Source of the DNA: Xenophilus azovorans DSM 13620 | GTDB taxonomy: Bacteria; Pseudomonadota; Gammaproteobacteria; Burkholderiales; Burkholderiaceae_C | Reading direction: 5' to 3' | Assembly: GCF_000745855.1 (NCBI RefSeq) | Contig: NZ_KN050766.1 | Coordinates: forward strand, 217,567 to 281,566 | Length of the DNA stretch: 64,000 nt | In this document: in pieces, positions 42,795 to 51,462 of the stretch | Position numbering within the stretch: the stretch's first letter is position 1 | Layout of the letters: every line of letters starts with the position of its first letter | Notes under the pieces: model-generated | What the model was told of the DNA's origin: nothing | Seen by the model: the letters and a program-made list of their open reading frames with translations, nothing else | Database searches by the model: none | Translations under genes and position numbers: made by a program

Positions 42795-43180
42795 GCGGCA
42801 CCCCCTTGCTGCGGCTGCACGGGCCGGAACAGCACCAGGCCGCGCCCGTCCTGCTGCGCGACGTGCGCCTGCACCCGATGGCCGATGCGCACCGCCTCCG
42901 GTGCCACACCCTCGACGCGGCTCATCATGCGCACGCCCTCGTCCAGGTCGATCAGCGCCACGTTGTAGTTGCCGCCGGCATCGTTCTTGCGGTGGATGGT
43001 GCTGGCCGAATAGACGGTACCCAGGCCGCTGGCCTTCACCCAGCGCAGCGGGCCGGCGCCGCAGTGCGGGCACAGCTCGCGCGGTGCGAACACGTGCCGC
43101 TCGCACTGCGGGCAGCGCTGGATGCAGAAGCGGCCGGCGTCCAACTCGGCCTGGTAGTGGGTCTGTGCGCTCATGTGCAT
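42791..43180 (-). CDS. DUF35 OB-fold protein with zinc ribbon
   Basis: The 129-residue protein has a rubredoxin-like zinc ribbon with four cysteines (CPQC at about 22-25 and CPHC at about 37-40) and a C-terminal OB fold. DUF35 proteins bind CoA esters and pair with thiolase-fold enzymes or MaoC-type hydratases. Its stop codon overlaps the thiolase-fold start, so the two are made together and probably form a complex. An ATG at 43174 is an equally good start. Confidence 0.85.
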   Translation of the reverse strand: MHMSAQTHYQAELDAGRFCIQRCPQCERHVFAPRELCPHCGAGPLRWVKASGLGTVYSASTIHRKNDAGGNYNVALIDLDEGVRMMSRVEGVAPEAVRIGHRVQAHVAQQDGRGLVLFRPVQPQQGGAA

Positions 43181-43208
43181 GGTCGGTCGTCCTCGTTCGC
43201 TCGTGTCC

Positions 43209-44201
43209 TCAGCCGGCGGTGATGCCCGCCGCCCTGATGACCTTGCTCCACTTTGCCAGCTCGCCGCGCAGGCGCTGGCGCAGTTGTTCCTGCGTGCCCG
43301 GGTCGGCCTCGGCACCGGCCTCCAGCAGCCGCTGGCGTACGCCGGCATCGTTCATCGCGGCGTTGAAGTCGGCGTTGATGCGCGCCAGCACGGCCGGCGG
43401 CGTGCGCGCCGGGGCGAACAGCGCCGCCCAGGAGTACGCCTCGTAGCCGGGCAGGCCGGACTCGGCGACGGTCGGCACCTCGGGCAGCATGGCCGAGCGG
43501 TGGCGGCTGGCCACGCCCAGCACCTTGATGCGGCCCGTGCGGATGTGCTGCAGTGCCGTGGGCGCATCGCTGAACATGAGCTGCACCTGGCCGCCCAGCA
43601 GGTCGTTCATCGCCGGCGCGCTGCCCTTGTAGGGCACGTGCTGCAGCTTCGTTCCGGCGTCCATGTTGAACAGCTCGCCCGCCAAGTGCGTGCCGCCGCC
43701 GTTGCCGGAGGAGCCGTAGCTCAGCGCGCTGCCGTCCTTCCTTGCCAGGGCGACCAGCTCCCCGATGCTGTTGGCGGGCACCGAGGGGTGCGCCACCACG
43801 AACACCGGGAACATCGCGGCGAAGCTGACGGGCGCGAAGTCGTTCTCGATGTCGTAGGGCAGTCTGCCCATCAGCGACGGGTTGACCGCATGGTGGATGG
43901 ACGCCACGAAGAGCGTGTAGCCGTCCGGCGCCTCGCGGGCCGCCGCCGTCGCGCCGACCACGCCGCCGGCGCCCGCGCGGTTGTCGATCACGGTGGGCGT
44001 CTTCCAGAGTTCGGACAGCTTGTGGGTGAAGACGCGGGCGGTGGTGTCCACCGGCCCGCCGGGCGGGAAGGGCACCACGAAGCGGACGGGCCGCTCCGGC
44101 CACGGCTGCGATGCCGATGCCGCGAATGGGCGCGCCGCCGCGGCAAGCAGGCCGCCGGCGAGCAGGCGCCGGCGCAAGGCGGATGAACGGATGGAAGGCA
44201 T
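43209..44201 (-). CDS. Bug-family (TctC-like) periplasmic binding protein, first
   Basis: The 330-residue receptor has an export signal (LRRRLLAGGLLAAAARPFAASA) and the Bug fold: VRFVVPFPPGGPVDTTARVF near the ligand loop, VIDNRAGAGGVVGA and LQHVPYKGSAPAMNDLLGG. Bug proteins capture carboxylates for TctAB-type carriers or act in sensing. No tctA or tctB gene is in the window. It lies between the DUF35 gene and the acyl-CoA ligase gene, so its ligand is probably the acid this block degrades. Confidence 0.88.
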   Translation of the reverse strand: MPSIRSSALRRRLLAGGLLAAAARPFAASASQPWPERPVRFVVPFPPGGPVDTTARVFTHKLSELWKTPTVIDNRAGAGGVVGATAAAREAPDGYTLFVASIHHAVNPSLMGRLPYDIENDFAPVSFAAMFPVFVVAHPSVPANSIGELVALARKDGSALSYGSSGNGGGTHLAGELFNMDAGTKLQHVPYKGSAPAMNDLLGGQVQLMFSDAPTALQHIRTGRIKVLGVASRHRSAMLPEVPTVAESGLPGYEAYSWAALFAPARTPPAVLARINADFNAAMNDAGVRQRLLEAGAEADPGTQEQLRQRLRGELAKWSKVIRAAGITAG

Positions 44202-44212
44202 GAAGGGCGTCC

Positions 44213-45736
44213 TCACGAGGTCAGCGCACCGGCCTGTTCCTGCAGCACGCGCTTGAGGACCTTGCCGTTGGTGTTGGTGGGCAGCTCGGCCAGGGCCACG
44301 ATGCGGGCCGGCCGCTTGTAGGGCGCCAGCAGGCCGCGCAGGTGGGCCTGCACGGCGGCGGCGTCCAGCGCGGCGCCGGGGCGCAGCTCGACGAAGGCGA
44401 CGATCTCCTCGTTGCCGTCGTCCTCGCGGCGGCCGACCACGGCCGAGCGCTGCACGCTGGGGTGCGTGTTCAGCGCCGTCTCCACCTCGGCCGGGTACAC
44501 GTTGAAGCCGGAGCGGATGATCATTTCCTTGAGCCGGCCGACCACGAAGAGCGCGCCGCCGGCGTCTATCTCGCCCAGGTCGCCGCTGGCGTACCAGCCG
44601 CCCTCGCGCATCACGGCGGCGGTGGCGTCGGGGTCTCGGAAGTAGCCGGGCATCAGGCCGCGGCCGCGCAGCCACAGCTCGCCGCGCTCGCCCTGCGGCA
44701 GCCGCCGGCCGGTGAGGGGTTCGGTGACCTGCACCTCGGCCTCGGCCACGGCATGGCCGGCGCTGGTGTCGGTGCGACACTCGCCCAGGCGGGTGACGTG
44801 CATCGAACCGGCGTACTCGGAGAGGCCGTAGCCGTGGTGCAGCGTCTGGCCGAACACCGCTTCCACGCGCTGCTTGAGCGCCAGGTCCAGCGGGCCGGCG
44901 CCGGTGTAGAGGTAGCGCAGCGCCGGTGCTTCGGGCCGCGCGATGCCCTGTTCCTGCAGCCAGGCCAGCAGCCGCGAGAAGAGGGCGGGCGGCCCCTGAA
45001 GCTGCGAGACGCCGTGCTGCGCCAGCGCGTCGACCAGGTCGGCCGGATCGAACTGCGGGCGCATCACCAGCTGCGCGCCGGCCAGCAGCGAACTCATCAG
45101 CACCGTGCCCAGGCCGAAGATGTGCGTCATCGGCACGAAGGCGTAGCAGCGGTCGGATGGCCCCAGGTCGCGCGAGGCGCCGGACTCGCGCGCGAAGTGG
45201 ATCAGCGCATCGTGCGTGAGCATCACGCCCTTGGGCTGGCCGGTGGTGCCGGAGGTGAAGATCAGCGAGGCGACGGCGCCGCGCGGGCCCGGGCGCGGGT
45301 CCGGCTCGGGCCGGGCGGCTTCGCGCACCGCGGAATGCTGCATGCCGGCCAGCGCCGACGGCACAGCGGCGAAGCGCCGGGAATGCGCGGCAGCGCTGCC
45401 GGAGGCGGCGGCGGTGAAGTACACCACCCGCGCATCGGCCCGGGCGTCGAAGGCGTCGACCTCGCCCGGCGCCATGCGCGCGTTCACGCCGCAGGACCAG
45501 GCACCCACGCGGCTGCAGGCCAGAATCAGCGCCGCGTGCTCGGGGCAGTTCTCGGCCACCACCAGCACGCGGTCGCCGGGCCGTACGCCGAGTTCTCGCA
45601 GTTCGGCCTCGGCCGTGTCGGTGAGCGCGCCCAGCTCGGCGAAGCTCAGGCTCCGGCCGTCCGGCAGGTGGATGAAGGGCCGCTGCGGCGCGTCGGCCAG
45701 CCAGCGGTCCAGCAGGTGATGGATGCGCTCGGTCAT
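44213..45736 (-). CDS. Acyl-CoA ligase (AMP-forming)
   Basis: The 507-residue ANL-superfamily enzyme activates a carboxylic acid with ATP and CoA. The phosphate loop is SLIFTSGTTGQPKGVMLTH (about residue 155), the A5 motif YGLSEYAG, the adenine-binding aspartate region WYASGDLGEID, and the C-terminal catalytic lysine in NTNGKVLKRV. It probably performs the first step of the minus-strand block. It is flanked by two Bug receptor genes with gaps of 11 and 10 bases. Confidence 0.9.
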   Translation of the reverse strand: MTERIHHLLDRWLADAPQRPFIHLPDGRSLSFAELGALTDTAEAELRELGVRPGDRVLVVAENCPEHAALILACSRVGAWSCGVNARMAPGEVDAFDARADARVVYFTAAASGSAAAHSRRFAAVPSALAGMQHSAVREAARPEPDPRPGPRGAVASLIFTSGTTGQPKGVMLTHDALIHFARESGASRDLGPSDRCYAFVPMTHIFGLGTVLMSSLLAGAQLVMRPQFDPADLVDALAQHGVSQLQGPPALFSRLLAWLQEQGIARPEAPALRYLYTGAGPLDLALKQRVEAVFGQTLHHGYGLSEYAGSMHVTRLGECRTDTSAGHAVAEAEVQVTEPLTGRRLPQGERGELWLRGRGLMPGYFRDPDATAAVMREGGWYASGDLGEIDAGGALFVVGRLKEMIIRSGFNVYPAEVETALNTHPSVQRSAVVGRREDDGNEEIVAFVELRPGAALDAAAVQAHLRGLLAPYKRPARIVALAELPTNTNGKVLKRVLQEQAGALTS

Positions 45737-45746
45737 TGGCCCCTGC

Positions 45747-46736
45747 TCAATCCACGACGATGCCCTGCGTCACCGTGGCCCACATGGTGCGTTCCTGCGC
45801 CGCGCGCTCGGCCAGCTTCTGCGGCGACCCGGTCCATTCGTCGTAGCCCAGGTCCTTGAAGCGCTTCTGCAGCTCGGGCTGGGCCAGCGCGGCGTTGATG
45901 GCCTTGTTGAGCTTCGCCACCAGTTCCGGCGCCATGCCCTTGGGGCCGTACACGCCGTACCAGCCGCCCACGTCGAAGCCCTTCAGGCCCTCGATGCCCG
46001 ACTCGGCCAGCGTGGGCACCTCGGGCAGCAAGGCGTTGCGCTGCGGCGAGGTGACGGCGATGGAACGCACCTTGCCGGCCTGGATGTAGCTGCTGGCGGT
46101 GCTGATGATGTCCATCATCATGCTGATCTGGCCGCCGATCACGTCGGTCATCGCCGGGGCGTTGCCCTTGTAGGGGATGTGGTTCATCTGGATGCCGCTG
46201 CGCCTGGAGAACAGCAGCGTCCCCAGGTGGTTGGAGCCGCCCACGCCGGCCGAACCGTAGCTGAGCGTGCCGGGATGGGCCTTGGCATGGGCCACGAGTT
46301 CCTGCGCGCTGCGGTAGGGCTCGTTGTTGTTGACCACCAGCACGTTGTAGTAGCTGAGCACGGGCGCCACCGGGGTGAGGTCCGTGGCCGGGTCGAAGGG
46401 CATCCTGCTCATCACGTTGGGGCTGATGGTGACGGTGGGGCTCGCCGCGAACCACAGCGTCAGGCCGTCCGCCTTGGCGCGCGACACCTCGCCGGCGGCC
46501 AGGGTGGCGTTGGCGCCGGGCTTGTTCTCCACCACCACCGGGGCGCCCAGTTCGCGGGCCAGCGCCACGCCGAGCAGGCGCGCGCCCTGGTCCACCGGGC
46601 CGCCGGCGGAATAGCCCACCAGCAGGCGCACGGGCTGTTGCTGCTGCGCGTCCTGCGCGGCGGCGGGGAGGGCGGCCAGGGCGAGTGGCGCCCATGCCAG
46701 GGCGGCCACGGCAAGGCGGCGTCGGGTGTCGAGCAT
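45747..46736 (-). CDS. Bug-family (TctC-like) periplasmic binding protein, second
   Basis: The 329-residue receptor has a signal peptide (LAVAALAWAPLALAALPAAAQ) and Bug motifs LLVGYSAGGPVDQGARLL, VVENKPGANATLAAG and HIPYKGNAPAMTDVIGG. It differs clearly from the first Bug protein (44201) and third (52947), so they probably bind different acids. It is 10 bases from the ligase gene and separated from the SDR gene by 146 bases, which may hold a promoter. Confidence 0.88.
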   Translation of the reverse strand: MLDTRRRLAVAALAWAPLALAALPAAAQDAQQQQPVRLLVGYSAGGPVDQGARLLGVALARELGAPVVVENKPGANATLAAGEVSRAKADGLTLWFAASPTVTISPNVMSRMPFDPATDLTPVAPVLSYYNVLVVNNNEPYRSAQELVAHAKAHPGTLSYGSAGVGGSNHLGTLLFSRRSGIQMNHIPYKGNAPAMTDVIGGQISMMMDIISTASSYIQAGKVRSIAVTSPQRNALLPEVPTLAESGIEGLKGFDVGGWYGVYGPKGMAPELVAKLNKAINAALAQPELQKRFKDLGYDEWTGSPQKLAERAAQERTMWATVTQGIVVD

Positions 46737-46882
46737 GGATGTGTCTCCTGTGTTTGTGCGTGAGGCCGATGGTGCGGCGTTGCCTTTGCCGGCGGAATCT
46801 GCTTTTGCCAAAGGCGGGGTTCGGGCCTGCTTAGCAGGGGTTTGCCCGGAGATGCGCCGGCGGCACCGGCGCAGGGCCGCCG

Positions 46883-47803
46883 TCAGATGGGGTCCCAGCT
46901 GAACACGTCGGCCGAGCGGTCCAGCGGCACGAAGGCGGCCTTCAGCGCCGGCATGCCGTGCTCGGCGATGAACTGCGGCGACCAGCCCTCGCCGCGGTGC
47001 ACCGAGCGCAAGGGGCGCGGCTGGCTCATCAGGAAGATCTCGTTGTTGCGCACCGCGAAGACCTGCGCGTTGACTTCGCTCGCCGCGTCGGACAGCAGGT
47101 ACACGGCCAGCGGCGCGATCTTGCTCGGCGTCATCTGCTGGATCTTCGCCACGCGCGCCTGCTGCTCGGGCGTATCGGTGGGGATCGAGCCGATCATGCG
47201 GCTCCACGCGAAGGGCGCGATGCAGTTGGAGCGCACGTTGAACTTGTGCATGTCCAGCGCGATGCTCTTGGACAGCGCCACCAGCCCCAGCTTGGCCGCG
47301 CTGTAGTTGGCCTGGCCGAAGTTGCCGATCAGGCCCGAGGTGGAGGTCATGTGCACGAAGGCGCCGCGCTCCTGCTCCTTGAAATGGTTGGCCGCCGCGC
47401 GGCTCATGTGGTAGCTGCCGTACAGGTGCACCTTGATGACCGCGTCCCACTCGTCCAGGCTCATCTTGTGGAAGAAGCGGTCGCGCAGGATGCCGGCGTT
47501 GTTGACCACGCCGTCGATGCGGCCGAAGTGGTCGAGCGCGCTCTGGACGATGCGTGCGGCGCCGGCGGCCTCGGACACGCTGTCGGTGCTGGCCGCCGCC
47601 TGGCCGCCGGCGGCCTGGATCTCCTGCACCACCTTCTGCGCGGGGCCGGCGTCGGTGCCTTCGCCGCTGGTGGAGGTGCCGATGTCGTTGACCACCACCT
47701 TCGCGCCCTCGGCGGCCAGCGCCAGCGCGATGTCGCGCCCGATGCCGCCGCCGGCGCCCGTCACCACCACCACCTTGTCCTGCATCATCCCTGGCTGCGC
47801 CAT
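46883..47803 (-). CDS. SDR-family 3-hydroxyacyl-CoA dehydrogenase-like
   Basis: The 306-residue short-chain dehydrogenase has the cofactor motif TGAGGGIG (about 15-22), NNAGILRD and active site S...YSAAK (NYSAAKLG). The stretch VVVNDIGTS with the insert STSGEGTDAG resembles the dehydrogenase half of peroxisomal multifunctional enzyme type 2, which oxidises 3-hydroxyacyl-CoA. It begins the minus-strand block, facing the plus-strand block across 189 bases. The long C-terminal tail after residue 250 is also found in that group. Confidence 0.85.
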   Translation of the reverse strand: MAQPGMMQDKVVVVTGAGGGIGRDIALALAAEGAKVVVNDIGTSTSGEGTDAGPAQKVVQEIQAAGGQAAASTDSVSEAAGAARIVQSALDHFGRIDGVVNNAGILRDRFFHKMSLDEWDAVIKVHLYGSYHMSRAAANHFKEQERGAFVHMTSTSGLIGNFGQANYSAAKLGLVALSKSIALDMHKFNVRSNCIAPFAWSRMIGSIPTDTPEQQARVAKIQQMTPSKIAPLAVYLLSDAASEVNAQVFAVRNNEIFLMSQPRPLRSVHRGEGWSPQFIAEHGMPALKAAFVPLDRSADVFSWDPI

Positions 47804-47992
47804 GTCTCGTCGTCCTCGTGTCGGTTGGAAGGGAAAGCGGGACCGAGCATGGCGGCAAAGCCCGCCCGGCGCCATTCGGCAATGGCTAGGGCGGTCTTCG
47901 GCAACGTGAAAGCACGGGCTTCACCGGCGCCGAAGGCATGCTTTCACAAACGCGGATTGCGCCGGCGCGCGGCTGCGCCGAGGATGGCGGCC
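47804..47992. promoter_or_regulatory. Divergent promoter region between the two catabolic blocks
   Basis: The 189 bases between the divergent SDR and dehydratase genes should hold promoters for both. I see a short inverted pattern around CGAAGGCATGCTTTC (47928-47942, with GCATGC at its centre) but no convincing -35/-10 pair. The region is otherwise GC-rich. Confidence 0.35.
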
Positions 47993-48889
47993 ATGACGAC
48001 CGAAACCCGCAGCGACCGCCTCGACGCCGCCACGCTGGCGCACCTGCAGGGCTGGCAGGGCCGCAGCGAGCGCCTGCGCGACACCGTCACCGCCGCGCCG
48101 GTGGCTGCGCTGTCGGCCACGCTGGACCGCGACGACCCGGCGCCGGACGAGGGCACGCCGCTGCCGCCGCTGTGGCACTGGCTGTACTTCCTGCCGCACG
48201 CGCGGCACAGCGAGATCGGCGCCGACGGGCATCCGAAGCGCGGCGGCTTCCTGCCGCCGGTGCCGCTGCCGCGCCGCATGTGGGCCGGCGGGCGGCTGCG
48301 CTGGGAGCCGGCCAACCCGCTGCAGGTCGGCCAGCGCGTCGAGCGCACCTCCACCATCCGCTCGGTCACGCACAAGAGCGGGCGCACCGGCGAGCTGCTG
48401 TTCGTGCTGGTCGAGCACAGCATCGCCAACGAGGCCGGCCTGGCGCTGACCGAGGAGCACGACATCGTCTACCGCAGCGCGGCGCGCCCCGGCGATCCTG
48501 CCCCTGCGCCTCAAAGGCCGCCGTTGGAGGGCCAGGCCGCCTGGTCGCGCACCGTCGTGCCCGACGACGTGCTGCTGTTCCGCTATTCCGCGCTCACCTT
48601 CAACGGCCACCGCATCCACTACGACCGCAGGTACGTCACCGAGGCCGAGGGCTACCCGGGCCTGGTGGTGCACGGCCCGCTGATCGCCACGCTGCTGCTG
48701 GACCTGCTGCGGCGCGAGTTGCCCGGCGCGCAGGTCGCCGCCTTCGAGTTCAGGGCCCTGCGTCCCATCTTCGATCTGAACCCCTTCAGCGTGCACGGCC
48801 GGCCCTCGGCCGACGGCCGGCGCGTCAATCTGTGGGCGCAGGATCACGAGGGCTGGCTGACCATGCAGGCCGCCGCCACGCTGGCCTGA
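47993..48889 (+). CDS. FAS1-like/MaoC dehydratase, itaconyl-CoA hydratase candidate
   Basis: The 298-residue protein has two hot-dog domains. The C-terminal one carries the hydratase active site (FNGHRIHYDRRYVTE, with Asp and His) and GLVVHGPLIATLL. It resembles mesaconyl-CoA/itaconyl-CoA hydratases such as Ich of Pseudomonas aeruginosa (PA0878), which hydrates itaconyl-CoA to citramalyl-CoA. The following genes match that pathway. The ATG at 47993 has GAGGA about 8 bases upstream; one at 47984 is less well placed. Confidence 0.75.
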   Translation: MTTETRSDRLDAATLAHLQGWQGRSERLRDTVTAAPVAALSATLDRDDPAPDEGTPLPPLWHWLYFLPHARHSEIGADGHPKRGGFLPPVPLPRRMWAGGRLRWEPANPLQVGQRVERTSTIRSVTHKSGRTGELLFVLVEHSIANEAGLALTEEHDIVYRSAARPGDPAPAPQRPPLEGQAAWSRTVVPDDVLLFRYSALTFNGHRIHYDRRYVTEAEGYPGLVVHGPLIATLLLDLLRRELPGAQVAAFEFRALRPIFDLNPFSVHGRPSADGRRVNLWAQDHEGWLTMQAAATLA

Positions 48890-48906
48890 AGAAAAAGCGA
48901 GAACCC

Positions 48907-50073
48907 ATGATCGAGCACACCCTGTCGAACAACTTCCACGAGATCCGCGACGCCATCCGCGCCCTGTGCGCCGAATTCCCCGACGAGTACTTCCGCCAGG
49001 TCGACGAGCAGCGCGCCTATCCCGCGGCCTTCGTCGATGCGCTTACCAAAGCCGGCTGGCTGGCCGCGCTGATCCCGCAGGAGTACGGCGGCTCGGGCCT
49101 GGGCCTGACCGAGGCCAGCGTCATCATGGAGGAGATCAACCGCTGCGGCGGCAACTCCGGCGCCTGCCACGGCCAGATGTACAACATGGGCACGCTGCTG
49201 CGCCACGGCTCGAAGGCGCAGAAGGAGAAGTACCTGCCCCGGATCGCGTCGGGCGAATGGCGCCTGCAGTCGATGGGCGTGACCGAGCCGACCACCGGCA
49301 CCGACACCACGAAGATCAAGACCAGCGCCGTGAAGAAGGGCGACCGCTACGTGGTCAACGGCCAGAAGGTGTGGATCAGCCGCGTGCAGCACTCCGACTG
49401 GATGATCCTGCTGGCGCGCACCACGCCGCTGGCCGAGGTGAAGAGGAAGAGCGAGGGCATGTCCATCTTCATGGTGGATCTGGCCGAGGCACAGAAGAAG
49501 GGCCTGACCGTGCGCCCCATCCCCAACATGGTCAACCACGAGACCAACGAGCTGTTCTTCGAGGACCTGGAGATCCCCGAGGAGAACCTGATCGGAGAGG
49601 AGAGCCAGGGCTTCAGGTACATCCTCGACGGCCTGAACGCCGAGCGCACGCTGATCGCGGCCGAATGCATCGGCGATGGCTACTGGTTCATCGACCGCGT
49701 GACCCACTACGTGAAGGACCGCCAGGTCTTCGGCCGTCCCATCGGGCAGAACCAGGGGGTGCAGTTCCCCATCGCCGACGCCTTCATCGAGGTCGAGGCC
49801 GCCAACCTGATGCGCTGGAAGGCCTGCGAGCTGTTCGATGCGCACCAGCCCATGGGCGCGCAGGCCAACATGGCCAAGCACCTGGCGGCCAAGGCGAGCT
49901 GGGAGGCGGCCAACGCCTGCCTGCAGTTCCACGGCGGCTTCGGCTTCGCCTGCGAATACGACGTGGAGCGCAAGTTCCGCGAGACGCGGCTGTACCAGGT
50001 GGCGCCGATCTCCACCAACCTGATCTATTCCTTCGTGGCCGAGCACGTGCTGGGCCTGCCGCGCTCGTTCTGA
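48907..50073 (+). CDS. Acyl-CoA dehydrogenase with relocated catalytic base
   Basis: The 388-residue enzyme has normal acyl-CoA dehydrogenase domains (SMGVTEPTTGTDTTK, RQVFGRPIGQNQ, LQFHGGFGF). The usual glutamate near the end is absent: the site reads YQVAPIS with P367. A glutamate at 246 (GLNAERTLIAAE) aligns with the base of isovaleryl-CoA dehydrogenase instead, which suggests branched substrates. A related gene, PA0879, lies beside ich in P. aeruginosa. Oxidation of methylsuccinyl-CoA or a similar branched dicarboxyl-CoA is the likely job. Confidence 0.85.
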   Translation: MIEHTLSNNFHEIRDAIRALCAEFPDEYFRQVDEQRAYPAAFVDALTKAGWLAALIPQEYGGSGLGLTEASVIMEEINRCGGNSGACHGQMYNMGTLLRHGSKAQKEKYLPRIASGEWRLQSMGVTEPTTGTDTTKIKTSAVKKGDRYVVNGQKVWISRVQHSDWMILLARTTPLAEVKRKSEGMSIFMVDLAEAQKKGLTVRPIPNMVNHETNELFFEDLEIPEENLIGEESQGFRYILDGLNAERTLIAAECIGDGYWFIDRVTHYVKDRQVFGRPIGQNQGVQFPIADAFIEVEAANLMRWKACELFDAHQPMGAQANMAKHLAAKASWEAANACLQFHGGFGFACEYDVERKFRETRLYQVAPISTNLIYSFVAEHVLGLPRSF

Positions 50074-50083
50074 TGCACACCCC

Positions 50084-50198
50084 CAGTCTTCGCGGACTTC
50101 GTTCCGCTTCGCCAACCCCCTTGCAGGGGGCACATCCTGCGGCCTGGCAGAGCCAGTTCCGCGGATGTTCCCGCATGGCCTGCTGCGCGGCCTTCGGC
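50084..50198. repeat. Comamonadaceae-type intergenic palindromic repeat
   Basis: The 183-base gap before the CoA-transferase gene contains CCCCC (50116-50120) and GGGGG (50126-50130) around TTGCA, then GCGGCCTGGCAGAGCCAGTT and CCGCGG, which folds as a second stem. I have seen similar blocks repeated between genes in Acidovorax and Variovorax-like genomes. It could end transcription or stabilise the upstream mRNA. The rest of the gap shows no gene. Confidence 0.5.
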
Positions 50199-50256
50199 AG
50201 GGTTGAAGTACAAACGTCACCGGCGACTCGAACCGGTATGGGGGGCTGAGGTCGTC

Positions 50257-51462
50257 ATGGTCACTTCACGCCCCCGTCCGCTGGACGGCATCACCGTCGT
50301 CTCGCTCGAACACGCGGTGGCCGCGCCCTTCTGCACGCGCCAGCTCGCCGACCTGGGCGCGCGCGTCGTCAAGGTCGAGCGCCCCGGCGGCGGCGACTTC
50401 GCGCGCGGCTACGACCAGCGCGTGAGGGGCCAGTCCTCGCACTTCACCTGGATCAACCGCAGCAAGGAGAGCCTGGCGCTGGACCTGAAGCGGCCCGAGG
50501 CGCGGGCCGCGCTGATGGAACTGCTCGGCCGCGCCGACGTGCTGGTGCAGAACCTCGCGCCGGGCGCCGCGGCGCGCATGGGCCTGGGCTACGAATCGCT
50601 GCGCGAGGCGTTTCCGCGCCTGGTCGTCTGCGACATCAGCGGCTACGGCGCCGACGGCCCCTACCGCGACAAGAAGGCCTACGACCTGCTGATCCAGAGC
50701 GAGGCCGGCTTCCTCTCGATCACCGGCACGCCGGAAACGCCCGCCAAGGCCGGCATCTCGGTGGCCGACATCGCCGCCGGCATGTACGCCTACACCAGCA
50801 TCCTGTCGGCCCTGCTGCTGCGCGGCCGCACGGGCGAGGGCAGCCACATCGACGTGTCGATGCTCGAGGCGATGGGCGAGTGGATGGGCTACCCGATGTA
50901 CTACGCCTTCGACGGCGCGCCGCCGCCGCCGCGCACCGGCGCCTCGCACGCCAGCATCTACCCCTACGGCCCCTTCGCCGCCGGCGACGGCGGCACGGTG
51001 ATGCTGGGCCTGCAGAACGAGCGCGAGTGGAAGGCCTTCTGCGAGGGCGTGCTGCGCGACGCCGCGCTGGCCGCCGAACCGCGCTTCGACAGCAACGCGC
51101 GCCGCAACGAACACCGTGAAGCGCTGCGCGCGCGGATCCTGGCGATTTTCGGCACGCTGGCCACCGAAGAGGTGGTGCGCCGCCTGGATGAGGCCGGCAT
51201 CGCCAACGCCCGCGTCAGCGACATGGCCGACCTGTGGGCGCATCCGCAGCTCAAGGCCCGCGAGCGCTGGCGCACCGTGGGCACGCCGGCCGGCGAGGTG
51301 CCCGCGCTGCTGCCGCCCGGCGTGAGCAGCGCCTTCGACTACCGCATGGACCCGGTTCCCGCCGTCGGCGAGCACACCGCCGCCATCCTGGCCGAGCTGG
51401 GCTGGACGGCCGAGCGCATCGCCGGGTTGCAGAACGACGCCGCCAAGGAGCAGGCCCCATGA
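50257..51462 (+). CDS. CaiB/BaiF-type CoA-transferase, itaconate CoA-transferase candidate
   Basis: Family III CoA-transferases move CoA between carboxylic acids through an aspartyl-CoA intermediate. The 401-residue protein has LEHAVAAPFCTRQLADLGARV at its start, and the catalytic aspartate is probably D171 (GISVADIAAG). Among neighbours of this type in P. aeruginosa, Ict (PA0882) activates itaconate with succinyl-CoA. The same role is inferred here. The ATG at 50257 has GAGG upstream. Its stop overlaps the next start. Confidence 0.85.
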   Translation: MVTSRPRPLDGITVVSLEHAVAAPFCTRQLADLGARVVKVERPGGGDFARGYDQRVRGQSSHFTWINRSKESLALDLKRPEARAALMELLGRADVLVQNLAPGAAARMGLGYESLREAFPRLVVCDISGYGADGPYRDKKAYDLLIQSEAGFLSITGTPETPAKAGISVADIAAGMYAYTSILSALLLRGRTGEGSHIDVSMLEAMGEWMGYPMYYAFDGAPPPPRTGASHASIYPYGPFAAGDGGTVMLGLQNEREWKAFCEGVLRDAALAAEPRFDSNARRNEHREALRARILAIFGTLATEEVVRRLDEAGIANARVSDMADLWAHPQLKARERWRTVGTPAGEVPALLPPGVSSAFDYRMDPVPAVGEHTAAILAELGWTAERIAGLQNDAAKEQAP

